NCBI GenBank assembly: GCA_018821365.1
Contig: JAHJML010000025.1
Location: 1-34,400, forward strand
Length of the DNA stretch: 34,400 nt
Origin: Actinomycetota bacterium
GTDB lineage: Bacteria; Actinomycetota; Acidimicrobiia; Spongiisociales; UBA11373
Reading direction: 5' to 3'
Part shown: positions 1 to 9,362 of the stretch, in pieces
How the letters are laid out: each line of letters begins with the position of its first letter
Numbering within the stretch: the stretch's first letter is position 1
Made by a program: the position numbers and the translations under genes
The notes under the pieces: generated by a model
Told to the model about the DNA's origin: nothing
Databases searched by the model: none
The model's input: the letters and a program-made list of their open reading frames with translations, nothing else

Positions 1-4
1 CCTG

Positions 5-607
5 GTGTCGATGGGGCCGGCCGGGAGCTTGCAGGGCATCCGCCAGGCGCTGGCGATGGGAGCAGACAAGGCCATCGTCGTCGACGACGAGGCGCTGCGG
101 GGCTCGGCCGCCCTCGTCACCGCCAAGGTGCTGGCGGCTGCCATCGCCAAGGAAGGCGTCGACCTCGTCATCACCGGCACCGAGTCGACCGACGGGTACA
201 CCGGGGTGGTGCCCCAGCAGGTTGCCGCCCTGTTGGGACTGCCGTGCCTGACCTTCGCCCGCAAGGTGGAACTGATCGAAGGCACCCTCAAGGTGGAGCG
301 GCTCTCGGCCACCGGCTACGACGTCGTCGAGTGCCCGCTGCCCGCCCTGGTAGCGGTCACCTCGGGCGCCGTCGAGCCGCGCTACCCGACCTTCAAGGGG
401 ATCATGGCCGCCAAGTCCAAGCCGATCGAGCGGCCCTCCGCCGCCGACCTGGGCCTCGACCCCGGGGCCATCGGCCCGGGAGGCTCCCATCAGGTGATCC
501 GCTCGGTCCGCGCCGCGCCCGGCCGGGAAGGCGGCCGCCTGGTGGTGGACGAAGGCGAGGCCTACAAGGACATCGTGGAGTTGCTCGAACAGGTGAAGGT
601 GATCTGA
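5..607 (+). CDS. etfB: Electron transfer flavoprotein beta subunit (5' end truncated by window)
   Basis: Translation contains GADKAIVVDDEA, TGTESTDGYTGVVPQQVAALLGLPCLTFARKVE and VTSGAVEPRYPTFKGIMAAKSKPIE, typical of EtfB; followed directly by etfA. Confidence 0.93.
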   Translation: MSMGPAGSLQGIRQALAMGADKAIVVDDEALRGSAALVTAKVLAAAIAKEGVDLVITGTESTDGYTGVVPQQVAALLGLPCLTFARKVELIEGTLKVERLSATGYDVVECPLPALVAVTSGAVEPRYPTFKGIMAAKSKPIERPSAADLGLDPGAIGPGGSHQVIRSVRAAPGREGGRLVVDEGEAYKDIVELLEQVKVI

Positions 608-608
608 C

Positions 609-1562
609 ATGGCGATGACCACATGGGTGTTCGCAGAGGAAATCGCCGGCGCACCGTCCTCGACGTCCCTCGAGATGCTCACCAAGGCCCGCAGCTTCGG
701 TGGCGACCTGGCGGCCGTCTACTCGGGCGCCGGCTCCGCCGAGGGGTTCGACGCTCTGGGGGCCCACGGTGCCACCAGGGTGTTCCACATCGAGATCGGT
801 GACTCGCTTCCCAGCACCGGCCTGGCCCTGGCCATCGCCGGCCTGGCCGCCGAGCACCACCCCGACCTGATCTTGTTCGGGATGGGTTTCACCGACCGGG
901 ATGTGGCGGGCCGCCTCAGTGCCGGCCTCGACCGTCCGGTGCTCGCCAATGCCGTCGACATCGTCCCCGACGGGGACGAGATCACGGTGGTGAGCGAGAT
1001 CCTCGGCGGCACGGAGATCGTCGAAGCAGGATTCGCCGGACCCAGGCCCTGGCTGGCGATCGTCCGCCCCAAGGCCTTTACGGCCGAACCCGGCGGCGGC
1101 GGATCGCCCGAGGTGATCCCGGTGGCGATCGGCGAGACCGGTCCGGCCACCATCACCGAACGGCACGAGGAGGCCGCCGAGGGCCCGCAACTGGCCGATG
1201 CGGCCGTGGTCGTCACCGGGGGCCGCGGCATCGGGTCCGCCGAGAAGTGGTCCATGGTCACCGACCTGGCCTCGCTGCTGGGGGCGGCCGTCGGGGCGAC
1301 CCGGGCGGTCGTCGATGCCGAGTGGACGGCGTACTCGCTGCAGGTCGGCCAGACCGGCCAGACCGTCAAGCCCGACGTCTACCTGGCCCTCGGCCTCAGC
1401 GGAGCCATGCAGCACCTGGTCGGGATGAAGGATTCCGGCACGATCATCGCCGTCAACAAGGATGCCGAGGCCCCGATCTTCGGGATCGCCGACCTCGGCG
1501 TGGTCGGCGACGTGCACAAGGTGGTCCCGGCACTCATCGAAGCACTCAAGGCGCGCCGCTGA
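609..1562 (+). CDS. etfA: Electron transfer flavoprotein alpha subunit
   Basis: C-terminal FAD-binding motifs: VVTGGRGIGSAEKW, QVGQTGQTVKPDVYLALGLSGAMQHLVGMKDSGTIIAVNKDAEAPIFGIADLGVVGD. Confidence 0.95.
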   Translation: MAMTTWVFAEEIAGAPSSTSLEMLTKARSFGGDLAAVYSGAGSAEGFDALGAHGATRVFHIEIGDSLPSTGLALAIAGLAAEHHPDLILFGMGFTDRDVAGRLSAGLDRPVLANAVDIVPDGDEITVVSEILGGTEIVEAGFAGPRPWLAIVRPKAFTAEPGGGGSPEVIPVAIGETGPATITERHEEAAEGPQLADAAVVVTGGRGIGSAEKWSMVTDLASLLGAAVGATRAVVDAEWTAYSLQVGQTGQTVKPDVYLALGLSGAMQHLVGMKDSGTIIAVNKDAEAPIFGIADLGVVGDVHKVVPALIEALKARR

Positions 1563-1578
1563 GGCGTCCTACGCGTGG

Positions 1579-1602
1579 GGAGGGCGGGTGATCCCGCCCT
1601 CC
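1579..1602. terminator. Candidate transcription terminator hairpin between etfA and the convergent gene
   Basis: Perfect 10-bp inverted repeat GGAGGGCGGG-TGAT-CCCGCCCTCC 17 nt after the etfA stop; no U tract. Confidence 0.55.
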
Positions 1603-1629
1603 GCCGTGTCGGGTGTGTCCCGGCGGCGA

Positions 1630-1908
1630 CTACCCGTCGAGGGGCCGGTGGCTGTCGATGCGGTTGCGTCCGCCGATGATCAACTCACGCGGCACCGGCG
1701 CCGGCATGAAGATCCCCACCAGCAGCGCAAACGCCGATAGACCGGCGGTGATCCACCAGGCGGAGTCGATCCCCACCACGACCGCCACCGTCGCCCCGTA
1801 GAGGGCGAGGGCGATGGCCGCCCAGCCGACCTTGATGAGCACCCGGTACCCGGCGGTCACTTTCCAATCGAGCGGAGGCCGCCCGGCGGCTCCGTCTGCT
1901 GTCGTCAT
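1630..1908 (-). CDS. Small membrane protein of unknown function, two predicted TM segments
   Basis: 92 aa ORF with hydrophobic stretches VLIKVGWAAIALALYGATVAVVVGI and WWITAGLSAFALLVGIFM. Confidence 0.7.
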   Translation of the reverse strand: MTTADGAAGRPPLDWKVTAGYRVLIKVGWAAIALALYGATVAVVVGIDSAWWITAGLSAFALLVGIFMPAPVPRELIIGGRNRIDSHRPLDG

Positions 1909-1966
1909 GGAGAAACCGTTGTCATGGGAACCGTTGTCATGGGAACCGTTGTCATGGGAGCGGTAT
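1904..1966 (-). repeat. Short tandem repeat (15-nt unit GTCATGGGAACCGTT) over the start codon of the 1630..1908 gene
   Basis: Plus-strand sequence gtcatggagaaaccgtt / gtcatgggaaccgtt / gtcatgggaaccgtt / gtcatgggag; on the minus strand it repeats ATGACAACGGTTCCC. Confidence 0.85.
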
Positions 1967-2014
1967 CGGAAGGGCCCGGCGCCGCCTTGAACGGAGGTTT
2001 TGGCGATCCCGGCG

Positions 2015-2398
2015 CTACTCGGCGAACTTGAAGCCGTGGGGGATCAATTCCTCGAGGGTGTGCTCGACGTGTCCGTCGGGGCCGTCGACCAGCACCCGGT
2101 CGACACCGAACTCGACCATCATCTGGCGGCAGTTCCCGCAGGGATACCCGATCTCGTCGGCGTCGATGCAGGCAACCGCCACCGTGTCGAGCTTGCGGGC
2201 GCCCGACGAGACGGCGTGGGCGATGGCGGCCGCCTCGGCGCACACCGTCGAGGGGTAGGCGGAGTTCTCGAGGTTGGCCCCCGAGTAGGCCTTCCCGTCG
2301 GCATCGACCACCACCGCCCCCACCCGGAACCCCGAGTAGGGGGCGTAGGCGTGCCGGGCCGCCTCCCGCGCCGCTGCGATCAATGCCCGATCGTCCAT
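2015..2398 (-). CDS. cdd: Cytidine deaminase
   Basis: MDDRALIAAAREAARHAYAPYSGFRVGAVVV...GANLENSAYPSTVCAEAAAI...GYPCGNCRQMMVEF; zinc ligands CAEA and PCGNC. Confidence 0.95.
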   Translation of the reverse strand: MDDRALIAAAREAARHAYAPYSGFRVGAVVVDADGKAYSGANLENSAYPSTVCAEAAAIAHAVSSGARKLDTVAVACIDADEIGYPCGNCRQMMVEFGVDRVLVDGPDGHVEHTLEELIPHGFKFAE

Positions 2399-2399
2399 G

Positions 2400-3398
2400 T
2401 CAGCCTCCGAGCAGAGCGTCGACAAAAGCCTGAGCCTCGAATGGAAGCAGATCGTCGGCACCCTCCCCAACCCCCAGGTACTTGACCGGGAGGCCCAACT
2501 CGTACTCCACCGCGACCGCGATCCCGCCGCGGGCCGTCCCGTCGAGTTTGCTGATCACCAACCCGGTGACCCCAACCACCTCGGTGAAGACCCGCGCCTG
2601 GATCAGGGCGTTCTGGCCGCTGGTGCCGTCGAGGACCAACAGCACCTCGTCGACCCCGCCGGCCTCTCTCTGCAGCACCCTGATCACCTTGCCCAACTCC
2701 TCCATCAGGTTGCGCTTGGAGTGGAGACGGCCCGCCGTGTCCACCACCACCACGCCCTTGCCCCGGGCGCGGGCGGCAGAGAAGGCGTCGAAGGCGACCG
2801 ATGCCGGATCGGCACCCGGCTGCCCCGACACCACCTCGAGTCCGAGCCGGCCCGCCCAGGCCGCCAATTGCTCGGCGGCGGCCGCCCGGAAGGTGTCCCC
2901 GGCCCCCAGCAGGGCGGAGCGGCCGGACCGCTCCAGGAGCGCCCCCAGTTTGGCGATGGTGGTGGTCTTCCCCGACCCGTTGACCCCGACCACGACGATC
3001 ACGGCGGGGGATCCCGTGAGATGGAGGCTGCGGTCCCTCCCCGCGAACACGGCGAGCAACTCCTCCCGGAGCGCCGCCCGGAGTTCCCCGGCGCCACCGG
3101 GCGACGCGGAACGAATCCTGCCGACGATGGCGGCGGTCGCCGCCACTCCCACGTCGGCGGCCAGCAGTGCGTCCTCGAGATCGTTCCAGGACTCGGGGGT
3201 CGGCCCCCGGGAGAACACGGCCGACAACCGGCCTCCCAGCGCCGTCCGGGTCCCGGCCGGGCCGCCGCCGAGGGCGTCGGCGGCCACGACGGGTGCGTCG
3301 CGCACGATCGGGGAGGCGGGAGGCGAACGGCGTGACCAGAGCCACCAGGCCGTCAGGATCGCCAGCACGACACCGGCTGCGATCAGGGCGATCGTCAC
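2400..3398 (-). CDS. ftsY: Signal recognition particle receptor FtsY
   Basis: N-terminal TM then NG-domain motifs VVGVNGSGKTTTIAKLG, GAGDTFRAAAAEQL, VVVDTAGRLHSKRNLMEEL, ISKLDGTARGGIAVAVEYELGLPVKYLGVGE; GTG start at 3398 overlaps the smc stop. Confidence 0.95.
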   Translation of the reverse strand: MTIALIAAGVVLAILTAWWLWSRRSPPASPIVRDAPVVAADALGGGPAGTRTALGGRLSAVFSRGPTPESWNDLEDALLAADVGVAATAAIVGRIRSASPGGAGELRAALREELLAVFAGRDRSLHLTGSPAVIVVVGVNGSGKTTTIAKLGALLERSGRSALLGAGDTFRAAAAEQLAAWAGRLGLEVVSGQPGADPASVAFDAFSAARARGKGVVVVDTAGRLHSKRNLMEELGKVIRVLQREAGGVDEVLLVLDGTSGQNALIQARVFTEVVGVTGLVISKLDGTARGGIAVAVEYELGLPVKYLGVGEGADDLLPFEAQAFVDALLGG

Positions 3399-6300
3399 GC
3401 GGCGTCTCCGGCGGCGACCTCCACCCGGTCGAGCCGCTTGGCGAGGATCCGGGATGTCTCGCCCGGCTCCATCGTGACCCCATAGAGCAGATCGGCGGCC
3501 TCCATGGTCTGCTGCTGGTGGGTGACGATCACCAACTGCGACCGATCGCTGAGTGTCCCGACCAGGCGGATGAAGCGGCGCAGGTTGGCGTCGTCGAGAG
3601 CCGCCTCCACCTCGTCGAGCACGTAGAACGGGCTGGGACGCGACCTGAACACCGCAAACAGGAAGGCCAACGCCGCCAGCGACTGCTCCCCGCCCGACAG
3701 CAGGCTGAGCTTGGAGACCCGCTTCCCCATCGGCTGAGCATGTACGGTGACCCCGGTCTCGAGCGGGTGCTCGGGGTCGGTCAGCAGGAGCCGGCCCTTG
3801 CCACCGGGGAACAGCAGCCCGAAGCTCTGCTCGTACTCGGCGGCGATCTGCTCGAACGCTTCCATGAACAGCCGGGCGATCTCCTCGTCCAGGGCGGAGA
3901 TGACCTTGGTCAACTCGCGGCGGGAGTCCTCCAGGTCGCCGAGTTGAGCCTCCAGGAACTCGGAGCGCTCCGCCAGTTGGCGGTATTCGGCGGCGGCCAA
4001 TGGGTTGATGGGGCCCAGCCGGCGCAACTGGGCCTCCAGCGACCCAAGATGCTCCCGGGGGTCGGCGCCCTCGGGCACCTCCGCCGGGGCGGCCGCCAGC
4101 GCCAGGTCCTCGGCGGCATCGACATCGCGCCGCAGGCCCTCGGCCTCGGACTCCCGCCGCACCCGCAGTTCGGCCCCCTCGATGGCCAGCACCGACAGCT
4201 TCTCGCGGCCGTCGGAGACGATCGGCTCGAGGCGCTCCCGCTCGGCATAGGCGGCATCGAGGACACTGCCGGCCTGGCCGGCCTCCTCCCGGAGGACCCG
4301 CTGCCGCTCCCTGAGCACGCCGAGGTGCGTGCGGGACGACCCGAGGGCCGCCCGGGATCGCTCCTCGACGGCGCCCAGCCGGACGATCTCCCCGGGATCC
4401 ACCCGCACCTCGCCCGCGCCCTCGAGCAGCCCGGTGACCTCCTCGAGGCGGCGCCCCAGCAGGCGGGTGCGCTCCTCGACCGCGGCCAGTGCCGAGGCCG
4501 CCTCCTGGCGGTGGCGTCGGGCCGCATCCCGGCGGGCCGCCACCGCCTCCCGACGGGCGGTCAACGCCTCCCAGGCGGCCTGCCGCACCGCCTGCTCGCC
4601 CGAGAAGGCATCGAGCCGGGTGCGAAGCCCGGCGAGCCGCTCGGCCCGTCCGGCGGCGGCCTCGTCGAGCGCCGACCTGCGGACCCGCAGCCGGTCGGCC
4701 TCGGCGCCGCTCTCGGACTGCGATCTCTCCACCAGCCGCAGGGCCTCGGTGGCCCCGGCGATCCTGGTGTCGACCGCCTCGAGCGCCTCGAGCGCCACCC
4801 GCTCGGTCTCCCTCGCCGCATCGAATGCGCGCCGGGAGGTGGTGTGGCGGCTCGATGCCCTCGCCTCGTCGATGATGGCTCGCTCCACCGCGGTGGCGGC
4901 GGCCTGCCGGGCCGCCCTCCCCCGGCTGGGATCGCCGATTCTGATGCCGAACCGGGTCGCCACGTCGCCGGAGAGGGTCACCGCCCGCAGCGACGGGTGC
5001 TCCTCGACCAGGGCCCACCCCTCGTGCCAGTCCGCCACGATGACGACATCTCCCAGGAGGGCCTCGGCGAGCTTGCGATCACAGGCGGGACCGAGACGAT
5101 CGACGAGGCGGTCGCCGTCGGTCACTCCGGCCGGGGCGGGCGACGGCACCACGAAGGAGACACCACCGGCGGCATCTGCGCCGGCCGCCGCGGCACCCTC
5201 CAGGGCGGCGGCCCCTTCGACGGCCCAGGCATCGCCCCACTCGCCCAGGGCGGCGTCGACGGCGGGCGCCAACTGCTCGGGGATGTCGAGTCGGGCGACC
5301 AGCGTGCCCGTCACGCCCGCTTGGCCGGCCACGATCTGATCGGAAGGGCCGGTCCCGAGGGCGTCCATGCGCGCCCGGCTCGCCGCCAGGGTGATGCCGG
5401 CCGTTCGGATGGCCTCCTCGGCCGCCTCGAGCGCCTCCTGGGCCCGCCGGCTGCCCGCTACCGCCCGGTCGTACACCTGCTGGGCCGGGTCGGTCTCCCG
5501 GTCGGCGAGGCGGATCTCGTCACGCAGGCGTTCGGCTTCGATCTCCTCCTCGGCGATACGGGCCTCGACCACCTCGAGGCGCTGGCGCAACGAGTCGATC
5601 TCCCGCTGGTCGCGACGCTCGGCGGATTCGAGGGCGGCCAGATCCCCCCGCAGTGCGGCGACGACACCCTCGGCCGGCATCTCGCCCTGCCCCGCCAGCG
5701 ATCGCTCCTCGTCGTCGAGGGCGTTGAAGGCAACCTCGTGGCGCTCGGCCAACTGTCGGAGGGCGGCTTCCTCGTCGGCCGCCGCCCGCAGGCGCGCCGT
5801 GAGATCGGCCCGCTCGCTCTCGAGGTCGTGGCGCCGCCCGTCTGCCTGCTCCAGAGCGTTCTGCATCGCCCGCCTGCGCTCGCCGGCCACCATCGCAATC
5901 CGCTGCAGCCGCTCGATCGCCGTCTCCAGCCGGGCCGCCGCGGTGGTGTCCCGGTCCAGCGCCCGGCCGGCTTCGCCCGCCGCACTCTGCAGGGCGCCCA
6001 ACCCGGCTGCGATCTCACCCAGTCGGGCTTCGGCCGCCGCCACCCCGGTTCGAATGGAGGTCTCGCCGGCGGCGATCTCCACCAGCCGTAGATCGATGGT
6101 CCTGAGGCGCTCTCCACCAAGCCAGAGCCGGAGCGCCCGCCACTCGGCCTTCGCCTCGTCGTAGCGGTCGGCGGCGTTGGCCTGGCGCTTCAGGGGGCGC
6201 ATCAGCCTGCGCTGCTCGCCGAGCAGGTCGTGGAGGCGCATCACGTCGACGTCGGTGGCCTCCAGGCGGCGAACCGCCCGGTCCCGGCGGGAGCGATGCT

Positions 6301-6817
6301 TGATCACCCCGGCGGCCTCCTCGATGATCGCCCGATGCTCCTCGGGACCGGCATTGAGGACCGCCCCCACCCGGCCCTGGCCGACGATCACGTGCTGGTG
6401 GCGACCAATGCCCCCGTCCGAGAGCAGTTCCTGGATATCCAGCAAGCGGCAGGGGGTCCCGTTGATCTCGTACTCGGAGCTTCCGTCACGGTGGAGGCGC
6501 CGGGTCACCGTGATCTCCGCCAGATCGATCGGCAGCGTGCCCGATTCGTTGTCGAAGGTGAGTGACACCTCGGCGCGCCCGTGGGCGGGGCGGAGCGCGG
6601 TCCCCGCAAAGATCAGGTCGTCCATCTTCTCGCTGCGGAGCACCTTGGTGGCCTGGGTTCCCAGCACCCAGGCGATGGCATCGACCAGATTGGATTTGCC
6701 GGAACCGTTGGGTCCGACCACGACCGTCACACCCGGCTCGAACACGAGCCTGGTCCGGTCGGCAAACGACTTGAAGCCGACGAGCGTAAGTGTCTTGAGA
6801 TGCACCGGTTCCCACAC
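3395..6817 (-). CDS. smc: Chromosome segregation protein SMC
   Basis: N-terminus LKTLTLVGFKSFADRTRLVFEPGVTVVVGPNGSGKSNLVDAIAWVLG, hinge, coiled coils, C-terminal SKLSLLSGGEQSLAALAFLFAV and PFYVLDEVEAALDDANL. Confidence 0.97.
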   Translation of the reverse strand: MWEPVHLKTLTLVGFKSFADRTRLVFEPGVTVVVGPNGSGKSNLVDAIAWVLGTQATKVLRSEKMDDLIFAGTALRPAHGRAEVSLTFDNESGTLPIDLAEITVTRRLHRDGSSEYEINGTPCRLLDIQELLSDGGIGRHQHVIVGQGRVGAVLNAGPEEHRAIIEEAAGVIKHRSRRDRAVRRLEATDVDVMRLHDLLGEQRRLMRPLKRQANAADRYDEAKAEWRALRLWLGGERLRTIDLRLVEIAAGETSIRTGVAAAEARLGEIAAGLGALQSAAGEAGRALDRDTTAAARLETAIERLQRIAMVAGERRRAMQNALEQADGRRHDLESERADLTARLRAAADEEAALRQLAERHEVAFNALDDEERSLAGQGEMPAEGVVAALRGDLAALESAERRDQREIDSLRQRLEVVEARIAEEEIEAERLRDEIRLADRETDPAQQVYDRAVAGSRRAQEALEAAEEAIRTAGITLAASRARMDALGTGPSDQIVAGQAGVTGTLVARLDIPEQLAPAVDAALGEWGDAWAVEGAAALEGAAAAGADAAGGVSFVVPSPAPAGVTDGDRLVDRLGPACDRKLAEALLGDVVIVADWHEGWALVEEHPSLRAVTLSGDVATRFGIRIGDPSRGRAARQAAATAVERAIIDEARASSRHTTSRRAFDAARETERVALEALEAVDTRIAGATEALRLVERSQSESGAEADRLRVRRSALDEAAAGRAERLAGLRTRLDAFSGEQAVRQAAWEALTARREAVAARRDAARRHRQEAASALAAVEERTRLLGRRLEEVTGLLEGAGEVRVDPGEIVRLGAVEERSRAALGSSRTHLGVLRERQRVLREEAGQAGSVLDAAYAERERLEPIVSDGREKLSVLAIEGAELRVRRESEAEGLRRDVDAAEDLALAAAPAEVPEGADPREHLGSLEAQLRRLGPINPLAAAEYRQLAERSEFLEAQLGDLEDSRRELTKVISALDEEIARLFMEAFEQIAAEYEQSFGLLFPGGKGRLLLTDPEHPLETGVTVHAQPMGKRVSKLSLLSGGEQSLAALAFLFAVFRSRPSPFYVLDEVEAALDDANLRRFIRLVGTLSDRSQLVIVTHQQQTMEAADLLYGVTMEPGETSRILAKRLDRVEVAAGDAA

Positions 6818-6862
6818 CCTATCACCCGAATCACACCGGTGGGATTCACTCTAAGGGGCCGC

Positions 6863-7135
6863 TCAGGCCCTGATTTCGAAGCCCGCCATACCCGCCGGCA
6901 CCGCCGCTTCGGACACGACTTCGGACACCCGGGCGCCGCCCGGCCCCTCCCGCAGCCAGTCCGCCAGCGCCTCGATCCGCTCGATGTCCGCCTCGGCCCA
7001 CACCTCCACGGAGCCGTCGGGGAGATTGCGCACCCACCCCGCCACTCCCAGGCGCCCGGCGGCCGCCGCGGTGGACCAACGGAAGCCCACACCCTGGACC
7101 CGGCCCCGCACGATGAAGTGGCGCGCCGTCACCAT
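6863..7135 (-). CDS. acyP: Acylphosphatase
   Basis: FIVRGRVQGVGFRWSTAAAAGRLGVAGWVRNLPDGSVEVWAEAD matches the acylphosphatase signatures GRVQGVGFR and GWVRNLPDGSVE. Confidence 0.93.
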   Translation of the reverse strand: MVTARHFIVRGRVQGVGFRWSTAAAAGRLGVAGWVRNLPDGSVEVWAEADIERIEALADWLREGPGGARVSEVVSEAAVPAGMAGFEIRA

Positions 7136-7139
7136 CGGA

Positions 7140-7853
7140 TCACCCGGCGTTCTCCTCGGCGAGCACCTCCAGGTACGCCGCCACGGCATCCCGATGCCGG
7201 GGGCACAGGAACGAGGCTGCTCCCCCGAGCACTCCGCCGACCAGCATTCCCTCCCGTTCACCCGCCGCTCCGGAGGCTATCTCGTCCATCGACACGCCGC
7301 TGATCCCGAACAGTTCGGCGAATTCGGCGACCACCGCCTCCTCCGGCGACCCGCCCCCATCGAGCACGGAGCACACGGCCCTCCCGGCCGCCACCAGATC
7401 GTCTCCGGTGAGATCCTCGTCGAGTTCCGGGGCGACCGCCGCCACCGCCGCCAGGTAGCGCACCTCGGGGTCGGCCACCTCCCATGCCCGTGCCGCGGCG
7501 GCATCGACGGCTGCCGGGCACACCGTCAGCGCCCCTTCCGCCAGGACGACCGCCATGATCCGATCGTCCACCGCCTCCCCGGGTGGGGCATCGACCCCTT
7601 CGAGGAAGGCGAGCACCTCGGCATCGGGGTCCGATGAGGCGGCGAGGTCATCACACAACTCGATCACCAGGGCGGCGACCTCATCGTCTCCGAGTCCCTC
7701 GAAGCGGGTGCCCTCGATGGCGCGCCGGGCCGAGAAGGCGTAGTCGCTCGCCGAAGCCACCATCGGATCGGCAGTCGTCTCGGGGGCGGCGGCGTCCCCA
7801 CACGCCGCCACCAGCACGACGGCGGCCGCCAGTCGGGCAACCCGGGCGCTCAT
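7140..7853 (-). CDS. Predicted lipoprotein of unknown function
   Basis: MSARVARLAAAVVLVAACGDAAAPE: signal peptide with lipobox VAAC; start overlaps the mutM stop (ATGA). Confidence 0.75.
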   Translation of the reverse strand: MSARVARLAAAVVLVAACGDAAAPETTADPMVASASDYAFSARRAIEGTRFEGLGDDEVAALVIELCDDLAASSDPDAEVLAFLEGVDAPPGEAVDDRIMAVVLAEGALTVCPAAVDAAAARAWEVADPEVRYLAAVAAVAPELDEDLTGDDLVAAGRAVCSVLDGGGSPEEAVVAEFAELFGISGVSMDEIASGAAGEREGMLVGGVLGGAASFLCPRHRDAVAAYLEVLAEENAG

Positions 7854-8680
7854 GCCTGGCACTCCGGGCACCAGAACGTGCTCCGCTGCCGCAGCACCGC
7901 CCGCCTGATGGGAGTCCCACATCTCCGGCACGGCCGGTCCTCCCTCCCGTACACCATCAGCCTGGACAGGTAGTCCCCCGCCCGACCGTCGGGCAGCAGG
8001 TAGGCGAGATCGTCGAGGCTGGTGCCGCCGTGGCGCAGTCCGGCCTCGAGGATCGGGCGGATGGCGCCCCGCAGTCGCTTGACCTCGTCCCGCTCCAGCG
8101 ATCCGGCCCTCCGGGAGGGGGCGATGCCCGATCGGAACAGCACTTCGTCGGCATAGATGTTGCCGAGGCCGGCGAGAAAGGCCTGATCGAGCAGCAACGG
8201 CTTGATCGGCACGGCCCGCCCTTCCATCCGTGCGCGGAGGACGGCCGTGGTCGGCAGGTCGTCCAGCGCATCGGGTCCCAGTCCTGCCAGCGAGCCTGCG
8301 GCCATCTCGTCGGGCAGGAACGCCGCCACGAATCCGAAGGTCCGCGGATCGACCATTCGGCACTCGGTGGCGTCGTCGAGTCGGATCACCACGTTGGTAT
8401 GGGGATCCTCGGGATCGCCGGCGACGGCAAGACGGACGCTCCCCGACATCCCCAGGTGAGTGACCCAGGTGACATCGGTCGACAGCTTCGCCAGCAGGAA
8501 CTTGCCGTGCCGATCGATCTGCTCGATGCGACATCCGATCACCCGGTCGGCGAAGTCCCCCGGCCGGGCTTGTCTGCGAACCATCCGCAGCCTGCGGATG
8601 GAGACGGCGGTGATGGTGCGGCCCTCCAACGCCGGGACCAGGAAGCGGCGAGTGGTCTCGACCTCGGGGAGCTCAGGCAT
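7850..8680 (-). CDS. mutM: Formamidopyrimidine-DNA glycosylase
   Basis: N-terminal MPELPEVETTRR, HLGMSGSVRL, GLGNIYADEVLFRSGIAP, C-terminal zinc finger CRRCGTPIRRAVLRQRSTFWCPECQ. Confidence 0.96.
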   Translation of the reverse strand: MPELPEVETTRRFLVPALEGRTITAVSIRRLRMVRRQARPGDFADRVIGCRIEQIDRHGKFLLAKLSTDVTWVTHLGMSGSVRLAVAGDPEDPHTNVVIRLDDATECRMVDPRTFGFVAAFLPDEMAAGSLAGLGPDALDDLPTTAVLRARMEGRAVPIKPLLLDQAFLAGLGNIYADEVLFRSGIAPSRRAGSLERDEVKRLRGAIRPILEAGLRHGGTSLDDLAYLLPDGRAGDYLSRLMVYGREDRPCRRCGTPIRRAVLRQRSTFWCPECQA

Positions 8681-9362
8681 CGGGGTCGGCGCCGATGGCG
8701 TCGAGAGCGGCCCGAGCGGCTTCCTGCTCGGCCCGCTTCTTGGAGGTGCCGGTGCCCCGGCCGAGGATCTCCCCGTCGCAGGCGACGGTGGCATCGAAGT
8801 ACCGCTCGTGGTCGGGGCCGAACCCCTCGGTCTCGTATTCCGGGAGCCGGCCGTCGAGCGCCAGCGCCTCCTGCAGCCGGGTCTTGAAGTCGAGCACGCC
8901 GGGGGCGGCCGCCCGCTCGCTGAGCAGTTCGTCCCAGTGGCCCAGGACGAATCCCCGGGCCGCTTCGAGGCCGCCGTCCAGGAAGATCGCTCCCAGCACC
9001 GCCTCCATGGCATCGGAGAGGATCGACGGCTTCGCCCTGCCACCCGAGGCATCCTCCCCCCCGCCGAGCAGGAGGTGCTCGCCCAGGTCCAGAGAGGCCG
9101 CCATCAGCGCCAGCGAGGCCTCGTCCACCACCTCGGCCCGGGCCTTGGCCATCTCCCCCTCGGGGAGTCGGTAACGCCGGTACAACTCGTCGGCCACCAC
9201 CAGGCCGAGCACCGCATCCCCCAGGAACTCGAGCCGCTCGTTGGATTCCTCGCCCTCGACCTCCGAAGTGTGGGACCTGTGGGTCAGCGCCAGCTGCAGC
9301 AGGCCGGGATCCGAGAAGACATGCCCGAGCGCATGCTGCAAAGAGGACCGGCCGTCATCCAT
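8673..9362 (-). CDS. rnc: Ribonuclease III
   Basis: ALTHRSHTSEVEGEESNERLEFLGDAVLGLVVADELYRRY plus C-terminal dsRBD (GTGTSKKRAEQEAARAAL). Confidence 0.95.
   Translation of the reverse strand: MDDGRSSLQHALGHVFSDPGLLQLALTHRSHTSEVEGEESNERLEFLGDAVLGLVVADELYRRYRLPEGEMAKARAEVVDEASLALMAASLDLGEHLLLGGGEDASGGRAKPSILSDAMEAVLGAIFLDGGLEAARGFVLGHWDELLSERAAAPGVLDFKTRLQEALALDGRLPEYETEGFGPDHERYFDATVACDGEILGRGTGTSKKRAEQEAARAALDAIGADPDA

Noticed and set aside
3167-6091. 974-aa plus-strand ORF and several other long ORFs antisense to smc
   Set aside because: Low-complexity R/G/P/A-rich translation without domain motifs; it mirrors the high-GC codon pattern of smc, which has full Walker A, hinge and signature motifs on the other strand.
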